The notes beneath the pieces are model-generated. The model did not search any database, was not told the origin of the DNA, and saw nothing but the letters and a program-made list of their open reading frames with translations. Both the position numbers and the translations under genes were made by a program. Positions 1 through 6,730 of a stretch of 10,000 nucleotides of DNA are shown here, piece after piece. The stretch spans positions 17,501 through 27,500 of the forward strand of contig JAWQFJ010008693.1 in assembly GCA_034096865.1 (NCBI GenBank). Reading direction: 5' to 3'. How positions within the stretch are numbered: position 1 is the stretch's first letter; each line of letters opens with the position of its first letter. Origin of the DNA: Theodoxus fluviatilis (lineage: Eukaryota; Mollusca; Gastropoda; Cycloneritida; Neritidae).

Positions 1-305
1 GTATGCACAACAGCCATATCTAAACGTGCCTGAGTTGGCCAGCACTGCGGTTTTCTGCCGCCATTCCTTCCTGCCACAAGCTCTCCATCTTCCTCAATGC
101 GATAGTGAAGGTCAAGACGCCAGGCCTCCAGCCTGTCTTCTGCGCATGTCCAGTCACGCTGTCACCATGGGAACGTTGGAATGGCTGTAAAGTTAAGTCA
201 GTGGCCACGAAGAGCTGATGGTGACCTTTGCAAAAGTTGAATTCCAGTAAGACGGTAACCAATGATGGCTGCCTTTCGTAAAAATCTCTTTCCACAATCA
301 CTGCG
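1..305. other. Unassigned sequence, no gene supported
   Basis: No recognisable gene or repeat. A minus-strand open frame covers most of it (20-301, about 93 codons). It begins at GTG rather than ATG, matches no family I know, and has no visible splice or promoter context, so I do not annotate it as coding. A 14-base near-palindrome, GTCACCATGGGAAC at 161-174, resembles an imperfect RFX X-box and is treated under findings. Confidence 0.5.
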
Positions 306-483
306 GAATGAAAGAGTTTTACGGCCTATCAGCATTTGTATGCTATATAAGGACATTAATCACGAAATCAATAGAGCTCGTTAGAATATGATCACGTCAA
401 GTCACGATTTCCCTGATTATTGACCTCTTACGAAACGCGAAGGAAGACGCGGTGAGTCAGTTCTTTTCCCCAGCCCACAAGGA
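306..483 (-). repeat. Dispersed retroposon-like element, copy A
   Basis: First of four copies of one short element in this window. It is placed on the minus strand because the simple-repeat side, here only a short GAATG remnant at 306-310, is taken as the 3' tail. Reading the minus strand, shared blocks in order are TGTGGG(C/T)T plus a G-run, then CACCGCGTCT, a CGCG(A/T)TTCGTAAGAGG-type core, AGGGAAATCGTGACTTGA, a GTGATTAATG block, and GATAGGCCGTAAAAC next to the tail. This layout of conserved central core, LINE-like 3' part and simple-repeat tail is that of molluscan and other animal SINEs. No tRNA-like A and B boxes are visible at its 5' side, so it may be 5'-truncated or a non-tRNA type. 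The tail has nearly eroded, suggesting an old insertion. Confidence 0.72.
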
Positions 484-658
484 TAAATAGCCACAATACG
501 GTCGAATACTTATGAATGAAGAGGGAAAACACCCAAAATGCGTTGTGGGAGTTGCGGTTACTTTTCAGAAAGGACAAACTTATAACATGAAAATACGTCT
601 TAGGAGCAGCGTTTCACGTAGTCCGAAGCAAGCGCTACTCTCTTTTTTGTAGAGCAAC

Positions 659-707
659 GGATGGATGAATGAATGAATGAATGCATGAATGAATGAATGA
701 ATGAATG
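659..707. repeat. (GAAT)n tetranucleotide microsatellite
   Basis: About eleven units of GAAT/ATGA, with one ATGC interruption and GGATGGAT at the outer edge. It abuts the retroposon-like body directly and is best explained as its expanded 3' tail rather than an independent microsatellite. Confidence 0.95.
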
Positions 708-885
708 TTTTACGGCCTATCAACTTTCGTTGGCTATGTAAGACCACTGATCACGAAAATCACCAGAGTTGATTGGAGCAAGTCAAATAATAATTTCCCT
801 ACTCATTCGCCTCTGACGGAATCGCGTAGAGAGACTCGGTGGGACTATTCTTACCCCGAACCCACAAAGGGGTCCTGTGGATTCC
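659..885 (-). repeat. Dispersed retroposon-like element, copy B, with (GAAT)n tail
   Basis: Second copy, in the same orientation as the first and only about 175 bp from it. The + strand shows a (GAAT)n/(GGAT) microsatellite at 659-707, then GTTTTACGGCCTATCAACTT and the body through to CCCACAAAGGGGTCCTGTGG near 880. On the minus strand this gives the shared core blocks, with a CTACGCGATTC segment, and ends in GATAGGCCGTAAAACATTC followed by the (ATTC)n tail. The 5' boundary extends roughly 12 bases further than in the first copy and agrees with the copy at 6013-6243, so the full element probably begins near GGAATCCACAG. Open frames over this copy are read through the repeat and are not genes. 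Confidence 0.8.
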
Positions 886-1696
886 ATTTCGTGTCAGTCG
901 AGAGGGCGCAGTCTCGTGTTTCCATGGCAACAAAGAGCATCCAGAGTGCATCTTCTCAGCATTTGAGTCTGCCACTCAAGCTGCTCTTCATGTGGCATAC
1001 TGCATGTGGCCCGTTGACGAACAAAGCCTTCAATTATCTCTTCCACACAGATACCAGAGCCAGCGCTCTCGGGGCCATTTCCACGGCCAGACATGAATGA
1101 CAACAAAACAGAACGACCATCACTGTCAGCGGAGTTTCAGCGTGCAGAAACCAGTTTTTAGAAGAAGAAAAAGAGAATTAAAAAAAGGAGTATATGAGGA
1201 GCGAGGGTGTAGCGTTTGGACAAGTTGCTAGAGGAAAGACCTCTTGTGATGACAAGTTCGCGGCACAATATCCACGGGAGACATTTCTCGACAGGCAAAA
1301 AAGCGATTATTTGAAGAGCAGACAAGTTCCCACACGCACGCATCAAAGCTGAAAGAAGTGCGTCCCTCTGCAGCGAAGTGACACACTATACGTAATTCAT
1401 CTTCCCTTGTGAATGTTTCTGATGTTTAGGAGAGAAGAAACGCAGAAATGCTAGAAGCTTTTGAAAACATTTGTGAATCACAGGGAAGATCAGTGGAAAA
1501 CAGCCCTATCCACTTACTCCATGTTTTCACTTCAAGCTCGGGAAGTCTATTTCCGTCTGATTCTAAGCATGCAGGAAATCACCTGAATACCCTCGAACAT
1601 CGTCTGTACCTCCCCCACGCTGTAAACTCGGCAAAAAACTCACCAAAAACATCCTTGTGTAAATCAGCCAGGCAGCACAGAAAGCACCTCTGCCGA
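886..1696. other. Unassigned sequence, no gene supported
   Basis: Mostly complex sequence of ordinary composition with no gene I can support. It contains a perfect RFX X-box-like palindrome, GTTTCCATGGCAAC, at 918-931 and an A-rich stretch near 1161-1190. An open frame on the + strand beginning with ATG at 1448 runs into the downstream CT/GT tract and gives a Ser/Leu-rich C-terminal half, so I treat it as fortuitous. The first 75 or so residues of that frame match nothing I recognise. Confidence 0.5.
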
Positions 1697-1699
1697 GTC

Positions 1700-1797
<98 letters not shown>

Positions 1798-1802
1798 TGT
1801 GT

Positions 1803-1871
<69 letters not shown>

Positions 1872-1922
1872 GTCTGTCTGTCTGTCTGTCTATGTTTGTC
1901 TCTGTGTCTGTGTCTGTGTCTG

Positions 1923-1957
<35 letters not shown>
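1697..1957. repeat. Compound CT/GT/CT/TGTC microsatellite
   Basis: Successive blocks are (CT)n to 1780, (GT)12 at 1781-1804, a short AAGT break, (CT)n to about 1868, (TGTC)n near 1871-1890, a TCTGTG-type block to about 1925, and (CT)n to 1957. The + strand is almost wholly pyrimidine except in the GT and TG blocks, so it is a candidate for triplex (CT/GA mirror) and Z-DNA (GT) structures. Several frames stay open across it only because these dinucleotides encode Ser, Leu, Cys and Val without stops. Confidence 0.98.
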
Positions 1958-1958
<1 letters not shown>

Positions 1959-2318
1959 ACAGTTCGAGATTTTAGTCTGCAAGCGTAAGTCATCACCAAT
2001 GTCAGCGTCGGAGGACAAGGACAACTACTCAGTCTTTTACTAAGACACGCACTGTATTACCGCCGGTTTGTCAAATGGTCCCGATACAAGCATAGCTTGG
2101 TCCTTCAGAATTTCGTGCATTTAGGCTAAACAATCTAAGAGAAAATTATACCATTGACATTTCGTCGCGGCTGTCTATTCCAACACAGAAAAATCACAAT
2201 TACAAACTTAGTTACCAGGACCAACAGTTCCCGCGACAATGTCCATGTTAATTGCAAGCTATGTAATACGTCCGATGATGCTGATGATGGATGAAATGAA
2301 GTACCACCATCGATCAAG
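1958..2318. other. Unassigned sequence between repeats
   Basis: Complex sequence of moderate GC with no supportable gene. It separates the large CT/GT tract from the third copy of the dispersed element. A short GATGATGCTGATGATGGATGA patch lies near 2273-2294, just outside the 5' end of that copy. Confidence 0.5.
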
Positions 2319-2588
2319 ATCCGCTGTGGGTTGGGGGTAAGATACGACCCACCGCGTCTCCCGGCGCGATTCGTAAGAGGCAAATAACCAGGGACATTGT
2401 GATTCGACTTGCTCTTATTCTGATCAGCTCTAACGACTTTTCGTAATAAGTGACTTTAAATAACCTACAACGACTCATAGGCTATAACACTCCATCCATC
2501 CATTTATCCATCCATTTATCCATCCATTTATCCATCCATTTATCCATCCATTTATCCATCAATACACTCATTTATCCTTCCATCCATT
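2319..2588 (+). repeat. Dispersed retroposon-like element, copy C, opposite orientation
   Basis: Third copy, inverted relative to the other three. It starts near ATCCGCTGTGGGTTGGGGG and runs through ACCCACCGCGTCTCCCGGCG, GATTCGTAAGAGGCAAATAA and CCAGGGACATTGTGATTCGA to CTCATAGGCTATAACACTCC at 2474-2493. It then passes into a tetranucleotide-based tail that reaches 2588. The CATAGGCTATAACAC segment corresponds to GATAGGCCGTAAAAC in the other copies, with changes compatible with CpG decay. The simple repeat again sits on the same side of the body, which is the main support for a 3' tail. Its 5' side lacks the extra bases seen in the copies at 659-885 and 6013-6243. Confidence 0.75.
2491..2588. 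repeat. 12-bp minisatellite CATCCATTTATC, tail of copy C
   Basis: After two CCAT units there are about five near-perfect copies of the 12-mer CATCCATTTATC, ending in a degenerate part with CTTCCATCCATT. A higher-order repeat has formed from an ATCC/ATTC-type tetranucleotide tail. Confidence 0.95.
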
Positions 2589-2790
2589 GACTGCTCGGGT
2601 GAAGGCTCATCCTAACAACGACTCGTATTCACCCTTGTAACAATTCTTTTACAGCACTAATCCTCTTCTCAAGGTAGAATGAGTCGTTGAAGACCCACTG
2701 ACCATGGAGACGACAACAGCGAAGGAAGAAGCGAAATACTAAAGACAGACGAGGAAGGAGCAGTAACGGTGTGAGATTGAAGATCGGAGG

Positions 2791-2873
2791 CAGTGGGGGT
2801 GGAGGGATGGAGGTGGGTGGGGGAGTAGGGGGTGGGGGAGTAGGGGGTGGGGGAGTAGGGGGTGGGGGCGGAG
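2791..2873 (+). repeat. G-rich 15-bp tandem repeat, G-quadruplex prone
   Basis: Three perfect copies of GTGGGGGAGTAGGGG lie at 2817-2831, 2832-2846 and 2847-2861, followed by a partial fourth and preceded by related GGGGGTGGAGGG sequence. The + strand carries many runs of four or five Gs separated by one to three bases, which fits a quadruplex-forming motif. Gly-rich and Pro/Thr/Tyr-rich open frames over it are by-products of the repeat. Confidence 0.93.
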
Positions 2874-3168
2874 GAATCAGGATACAGGGGGGCAGGACTG
2901 GAGACTACAGTGTCTCTTTCAGGAAGGAAGAAGTCGCTTGTGCACGAGGGGCAAAGAGCAGGAAACGTCACGTGACCTCAGTCTTCCTCTCCTCCCTCAG
3001 GGCCAAAGCGCAAGGATTCGCATAGCGCCCTAAAGGCACACAACACATCTCCTTTCGGTCTCGCCTTTCAGGCTGACAGGATGTAGTTTAAGAATGGCTC
3101 TTTTCACATTTTGGGGGGCCTTCAATACAGTGCGTAACTTATATTAACTTAATAACTGAGTGATTAAA

Positions 3169-3170
<2 letters not shown>

Positions 3171-3227
<57 letters not shown>

Positions 3228-3352
3228 TGTGCGCGTGCATGCATGCATATACATGTGAGTGTATGCATGTGTTTGTTCGCGCGCGCTTGCGTGTGTGTTC
3301 ACGTGTGAGTATGTGTGTGTGTGTGTGTGAGCGCGCGCGTGCAAGTGTAAGT
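3171..3352. repeat. (GT)n microsatellite with degenerate, CG-rich flank
   Basis: Perfect (GT)n from 3171 to 3223, about 26 units, followed by an imperfect part holding GCATGCATGCATAT, CGCGCGCG-type runs near 3279-3287 and 3331-3340, and more GT. Alternating purine-pyrimidine order throughout makes it prone to Z-DNA. Confidence 0.97.
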
Positions 3353-3422
3353 GTCGAGTGGGGTGGGCTGGTGATTGAAAGGCCATAACGACATGCACAA
3401 GTGCGATGCAACTATGGCACAT

Positions 3423-3481
3423 TTCAACAACGACAACGTCGATGACTTCAACAACGACAACGTCGATGACTTCAACAACGA
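3423..3481 (+). repeat. 24-bp tandem repeat
   Basis: Two perfect copies of a 24-base unit (3423-3446 and 3447-3470) and a partial third to 3481. The unit begins TTCAACAACGACAACG and ends TCGATGAC. Because 24 is a multiple of three, one + frame reads a repeated Phe-Asn-Asn-Asp-Asn-Val-Asp-Asp octapeptide inside a 128-codon frame (3375-3761) that opens with TTG, not ATG, although ATGs occur inside it. The array could be low-complexity coding sequence, but I see no splice sites or domain to back that. Confidence 0.9.
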
Positions 3482-3602
3482 AGATAACGGCGACAACAAT
3501 GGCAGAACCAAAACCACTAGCACCACCAGCAGCACTACCAGCAAGAGCAGCAGCTGTAGCTACTACTACTGCTGCTACACTGCTACTTCTGCTACACTAT
3601 CA
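3482..3602 (+). repeat. Imperfect triplet-repeat region (CAN/TAC/TGC)
   Basis: Cryptic trinucleotide repetition dominated by ACC, AGC, TAC and TGC triplets, continuing directly from the 24-bp repeat. It yields Thr/Ser/Tyr-rich translations in one frame and Ala-rich in another. No clean unit array is present, so slippage with point mutation is the likeliest origin. Confidence 0.7.
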
Positions 3603-3953
3603 CTGCAGATGTTCGCGAAACAAAGCAGGGCTACGACAACAGCGAGGAGAAGGTGTGCATCGAAGACTACGCTGAGGCAGGAGAGCGAGGTCGAGACAAG
3701 GAGGGATTTTCTCCTCTCACGCCACTTCACGTCAGAGCCAGCCACAGCTCGTCAAAGCTGAGACATCCGACGCCTCCGCGTGTTATGTGCATGTAAGTAT
3801 TGTTTGGCGGCCACCGAGAGAAGGTTTTGGTGGAATGGGCATTGAGTTGGAAAGGGGAGAGGGGAGGCGTTGGAAAAGCGCACAAAAGAGGGGATGAAGA
3901 GGAGTATGCGATTTCAGGAGTGAAGACAAACCAACGTTTTGCAATGTGGCAAA

Positions 3954-3955
<2 letters not shown>
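3603..3955. other. Unassigned sequence, no gene supported
   Basis: Complex sequence between two repeat blocks. It has purine-rich patches (for example near 3851-3905) but no recognisable gene or promoter. Confidence 0.5.
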
Positions 3956-4020
<65 letters not shown>

Positions 4021-4219
4021 GACAGACAGACAGACAGACAGACAGAGACAAAGAGAGAGACAGAGAGAGAGAGAGACGAGAGAGAGAGAGAGAGGAGCGG
4101 AGTTAGAGCGAGAGAGGAGAGAGAGAGACAGACAGAGACAGACAGAGAGACAGACAGACACAGGGAGAGAGACAGAGAGAGACAGACACAGGGAGAGAGA
4201 CAGAGAGATAGACACAGAG

Positions 4220-4265
<46 letters not shown>

Positions 4266-4372
4266 GAGAAAGAGAAAGAATGAGACTGAGACAGAGAGAG
4301 GGCACATAGAGAGAAAGAGAGAGAGGGGGGGAGAGAGAGAGAGAGGGGGGGGGGGGGAGGAGGGAGGGATGG
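3956..4372. repeat. Long GA/CAGA compound microsatellite ending in poly-G
   Basis: Perfect (GA)n to about 4002, then (CAGA)n blocks, alternating GAGA, GACAGA and CACAGGGAGA motifs to about 4310, then G-run/GA segments with a G7 near 4325-4331 and a G13 at 4345-4357. The + strand is nearly all purine apart from the C of CAGA. All four long overlapping open frames here are Arg/Glu/Asp- or Ser/Leu-rich translations of the repeat and are not genes. Confidence 0.97.
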
Positions 4373-5430
4373 CGGGAGGACTGGTAGTGGTGTGTCCGTG
4401 TGAAGCACGCTAAACTGGAAATCTTAGGTTCTGCTTATATATATGACTGGATTTCGAGGATCACGTTTTTAACCTGGCTGTAATTTCATAGCACCATAAA
4501 GAGACATAAATTAAGGGGAAAATTTACGACATAGAGCTCAGTGTTCATCCAACGCAGTGCTTTTTTTAAAGCTGACAGAAATTGAAAGATTACGTGTACT
4601 TTTATTATCTATTCATCAGACTTATCTATATGGAGAAAAAATCACTCCACAAAGTATTTCCTTATTCACATCTTTAAAAGGCGAATCTTGTTCCTTTCCA
4701 CAGGAGGCAATATGAAGGCATAGATGACTCTCAAGAACGACGCAGTAAGTTCTTGTCAAGCAAGCTTTCACACGCTATACTTCCACTGGCGTCGAGGCAA
4801 GATGGCGACAAGACCTGCAAGGCAGCCTGAGGGCACGCCACCCTGGCTTGGGTCAGGGCAAGGCATTTTGGAGTCTGCAGCCACGACACCAGTATGTGCA
4901 CTATTCAAGGGCAACAAGAAGGCTGCCTCGCTCTCTCACGCCATCTCCAACTCCCAACCCCCATGCCCCAAACTTGTCCCCACGCCTTCCCATTCTCACA
5001 ACCCCGAACACTTCATCTGACCTTGAACTACTGGTTTAGCTAGGTCACTCTTCTCCACTACTGTACATCAACATCTTTGTTCTCAGCCCCCATACTTTCA
5101 TAGCAACGACCTCCGCTCTCATTCAGTGCGACTAAGTAATCTATCCGTGTCCTTAAATCCAATTTTCTTTCCACCCACCTCCTAATCCTTGGGCTCTGAT
5201 TTCAACTTGATTTCAGTGCTTTCCTCACACATCTTTCTTCTCATCCGTCTGTTTCTAGAACCTTCCCTCCCTACCTTTTACCTAACATCCTCTTTCCAAG
5301 GCCCTAGCTCCCCGATTTCTTCGATCTACAATTTCGATTCACCATTTTAAAGCGTTCTTCTTCAGGGCCAACTCTTGAAGTCAGAAATATAATCTCCGGC
5401 AACTGCTGCCCCGACTTCCCGTGGATTCAG
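4373..5430. other. About 1 kb without a supportable gene
   Basis: No repeat or gene recognised. The first part (4430-4720) is AT-rich. From about 4915 to 5345 the + strand becomes markedly C/T-rich without being a simple repeat. Two short + frames starting near 4724 and 4848 have no recognisable domain and overlap each other, so I do not call them. Confidence 0.5.
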
Positions 5431-5490
5431 CCCCCCCCCCCCCCCCCCCCCCAACCACTCCGCCCCCCCCCCCCCCCCCCCAAAAAAAAA
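5431..5490. repeat. Paired poly-C runs followed by poly-A
   Basis: C22 at 5431-5452, ten intervening bases (AACCACTCCG at 5453-5462), C19 at 5463-5481, then A9 at 5482-5490. The minus strand is therefore two long G runs and a strong quadruplex candidate, and the + strand an i-motif candidate. Such runs are also error-prone in sequencing, so the exact lengths should be treated with caution. Confidence 0.95.
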
Positions 5491-6012
5491 GTTTATCCGC
5501 CCAAATTGGTGGCTTCCTTTTCTCTGTTCCCTTGGATGCGTTCCGCGTGTGAAAATACAGGCAGGCTTGGCGACAGCTGGAAAGCGTGAACATGTGGAGA
5601 CACTTCTCTGTTCTCGTCTCCTCGAGTTCACGCTGGCACACATAGCGCTGCAGATAAGATCTTGCACCATAGCTAGAGAGAGGACCTCAAACGTGCGAAC
5701 TACGCGTGCCCCAAAAAACCGCTTCCCCGAGATGGCATTTCAAAATCTGCTGTTTACAAAAACGCTTCGATAGTAGGTTAGTATGGACAAGATTGTCGCA
5801 GTTTCCTCGCCTCTTCAGGGAAAATGTTAACAAAATTGACTCCGGCAAATGTTGCATCTCCAGAAATGTTCCGTGAAAGATCAGGAGCGTTGCCAAGAGG
5901 ACGGTGAAACATTCCCAGCAGGAAATACGACATAAGTGCACAGGAAAAATGCTTCCATGCTGGGCAAAGCAGTCAATAAACAGACTGCTTTAAGAAATGG
6001 TTGCCTTCCTTT
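5491..6012. other. Unassigned sequence, no gene supported
   Basis: Complex sequence of ordinary composition between the poly-C runs and the fourth dispersed element. Short frames on both strands (for example near 5549-5773 and 5687-5941) overlap antisense and show no domain I recognise. Confidence 0.5.
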
Positions 6013-6243
6013 GGAATGAATGAATAGATGAATGAAAGAATGAATACGGTTTTACGCAATGTCAGCCTTTGAATGCTATGCAAGGCCATTAATCATTAAA
6101 TCACTCGAATCGTTTGGAGTAAGTTGCAGTCAGGTCACGATTTCCCTAGTTACACGCCTTTTACGAATCGCGTAGGGAGACGCGGCGGGCCTTTCCTCAC
6201 CCGCAACTCACAGGGGGTGCCTCGCTGTGGAACCGTCACTGCA
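6013..6243 (-). repeat. Dispersed retroposon-like element, copy D, with GAAT-type tail
   Basis: Fourth copy, in the same orientation as those at 306-483 and 659-885. The + strand begins with an imperfect GAATGAATGAATAGATGAAT tail (6013-6045), then GGTTTTACGCAATGTCAGCC and the body, ending near CACAGGGGGTGCCTCGCTGTGG. On the minus strand the core reads CCGCGTCTCCCTACGCGATT followed by CGTAAAAGGC, very close to the copies at 659-885 and 2319-2588. The 5' end matches the copy at 659-885 well beyond the ends of the other two (TCCACAG...CCCC). The GGCCGTAAAAC motif next to the tail has diverged here to TTGCGTAAAAC. An open frame crossing this copy and the sequence to its right reads through the repeat and is not convincing. 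Confidence 0.8.
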
Positions 6244-6449
6244 CTTATAAATGCTAATAGCACATCGGTTCCAATAACATCTCTTCTGTGTCCTTCTGAT
6301 ACTTTCATCAGTCGAAGAATCACACAAGAACACTTTTCTCGTTCGTCGCGATTGCAGCTTTCAAGCATTCTGACATTTTTGGAAAACACCAAGGATATTG
6401 GCAAAAACGTTGTGCGATTAACCCTTGTATGCGGCCAAGCGCCAGCATC

Positions 6450-6656
6450 GGGTTGGAATACTCCCCAGGGAGCGGAGTTGGTGCTGGTACCTGACTGTGT
6501 GCGTCTTAAATGTCTGTCACTATGTTTGTTGTGAGGTACCAGTGAGGATTGATGAAGATGCCCAGTGATCAGGGGGTAAAGTGTAAGCGGTTTGAGACCC
6601 TGACAAAGGGTGTAAGTCGCTATAAAAAACCCACACCTTTACCTTTACCTTTTACA
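6450..6656 (+). repeat. Probable second SINE-like retroposon with LINE-type 3' tail
   Basis: The 3' half resembles the tail shared by many SINEs and L2/RTE-like LINEs, where GTAAAG, a GCGCTTTGAG-type block and a GCGCTATAWAAA-type block follow each other. Here these appear as GGGGTAAAG near 6572-6579, AGCGGTTTGAGACCC near 6586-6600 and GTCGCTATAAAAAACCC near 6616-6632. A simple-sequence tail (CACCTTTACCTTTACC, near 6633-6651) follows at once. The upstream part includes CTCCCCAGGGAGCGGAGTTG and GATGCCCAGTGATCAGGGG, which I associate from memory with molluscan SINE copies. The 5' boundary is uncertain and no tRNA head was identified with confidence. Confidence 0.5.
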
Positions 6657-6730
6657 TTCGAATCCTTCAAAGCCCCCAAAGCAGACGGATTATCATGAAT
6701 AAGATTTCTTTTTGAGTTTGTTCGCCTTGT

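Noticed and set aside
20..301. Minus-strand 93-codon open frame with fairly protein-like composition
   Set aside because: It starts with GTG, matches no family I recognise, and has no splice or promoter context in what looks like a eukaryotic genome.
50..1100. Large duplication linking the two X-box-like sites and the two adjacent element copies
   Set aside because: The order and spacing of the palindromes relative to the element copies differ, and the flanks do not align beyond the palindromes.
1448..1975. 175-codon + frame beginning with ATG
   Set aside because: More than half is a Ser/Leu translation of the CT/GT microsatellite, and the N-terminal part shows no domain.
491..2588. CRISPR-like interpretation of repeated motifs
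   Set aside because: Repeats are dispersed in both orientations at irregular distances and carry simple-sequence tails; there are no spacers of regular length and no cas-like genes.
3727..4413. Several long overlapping frames on both strands, some over 150 codons
   Set aside because: They translate the GA/CAGA/CT repeat, which lacks stops in every frame; Arg/Glu and Ser/Leu monotony is not evidence of a gene.
6124..6534. 136-codon + frame
   Set aside because: Its first third lies inside the fourth dispersed element and its end within the second retroposon-like segment; no domain or conserved start.
6559..6599. tRNA-like A box (TGCCCAGTG) and B box (GGTTTGAGACC) of a pol III promoter
   Set aside because: Spacing is short, and the B-box-like string is better explained as the GCGCTTTGAG-type block of a LINE-derived tail, followed directly by the CGCTATAAAAAA block.
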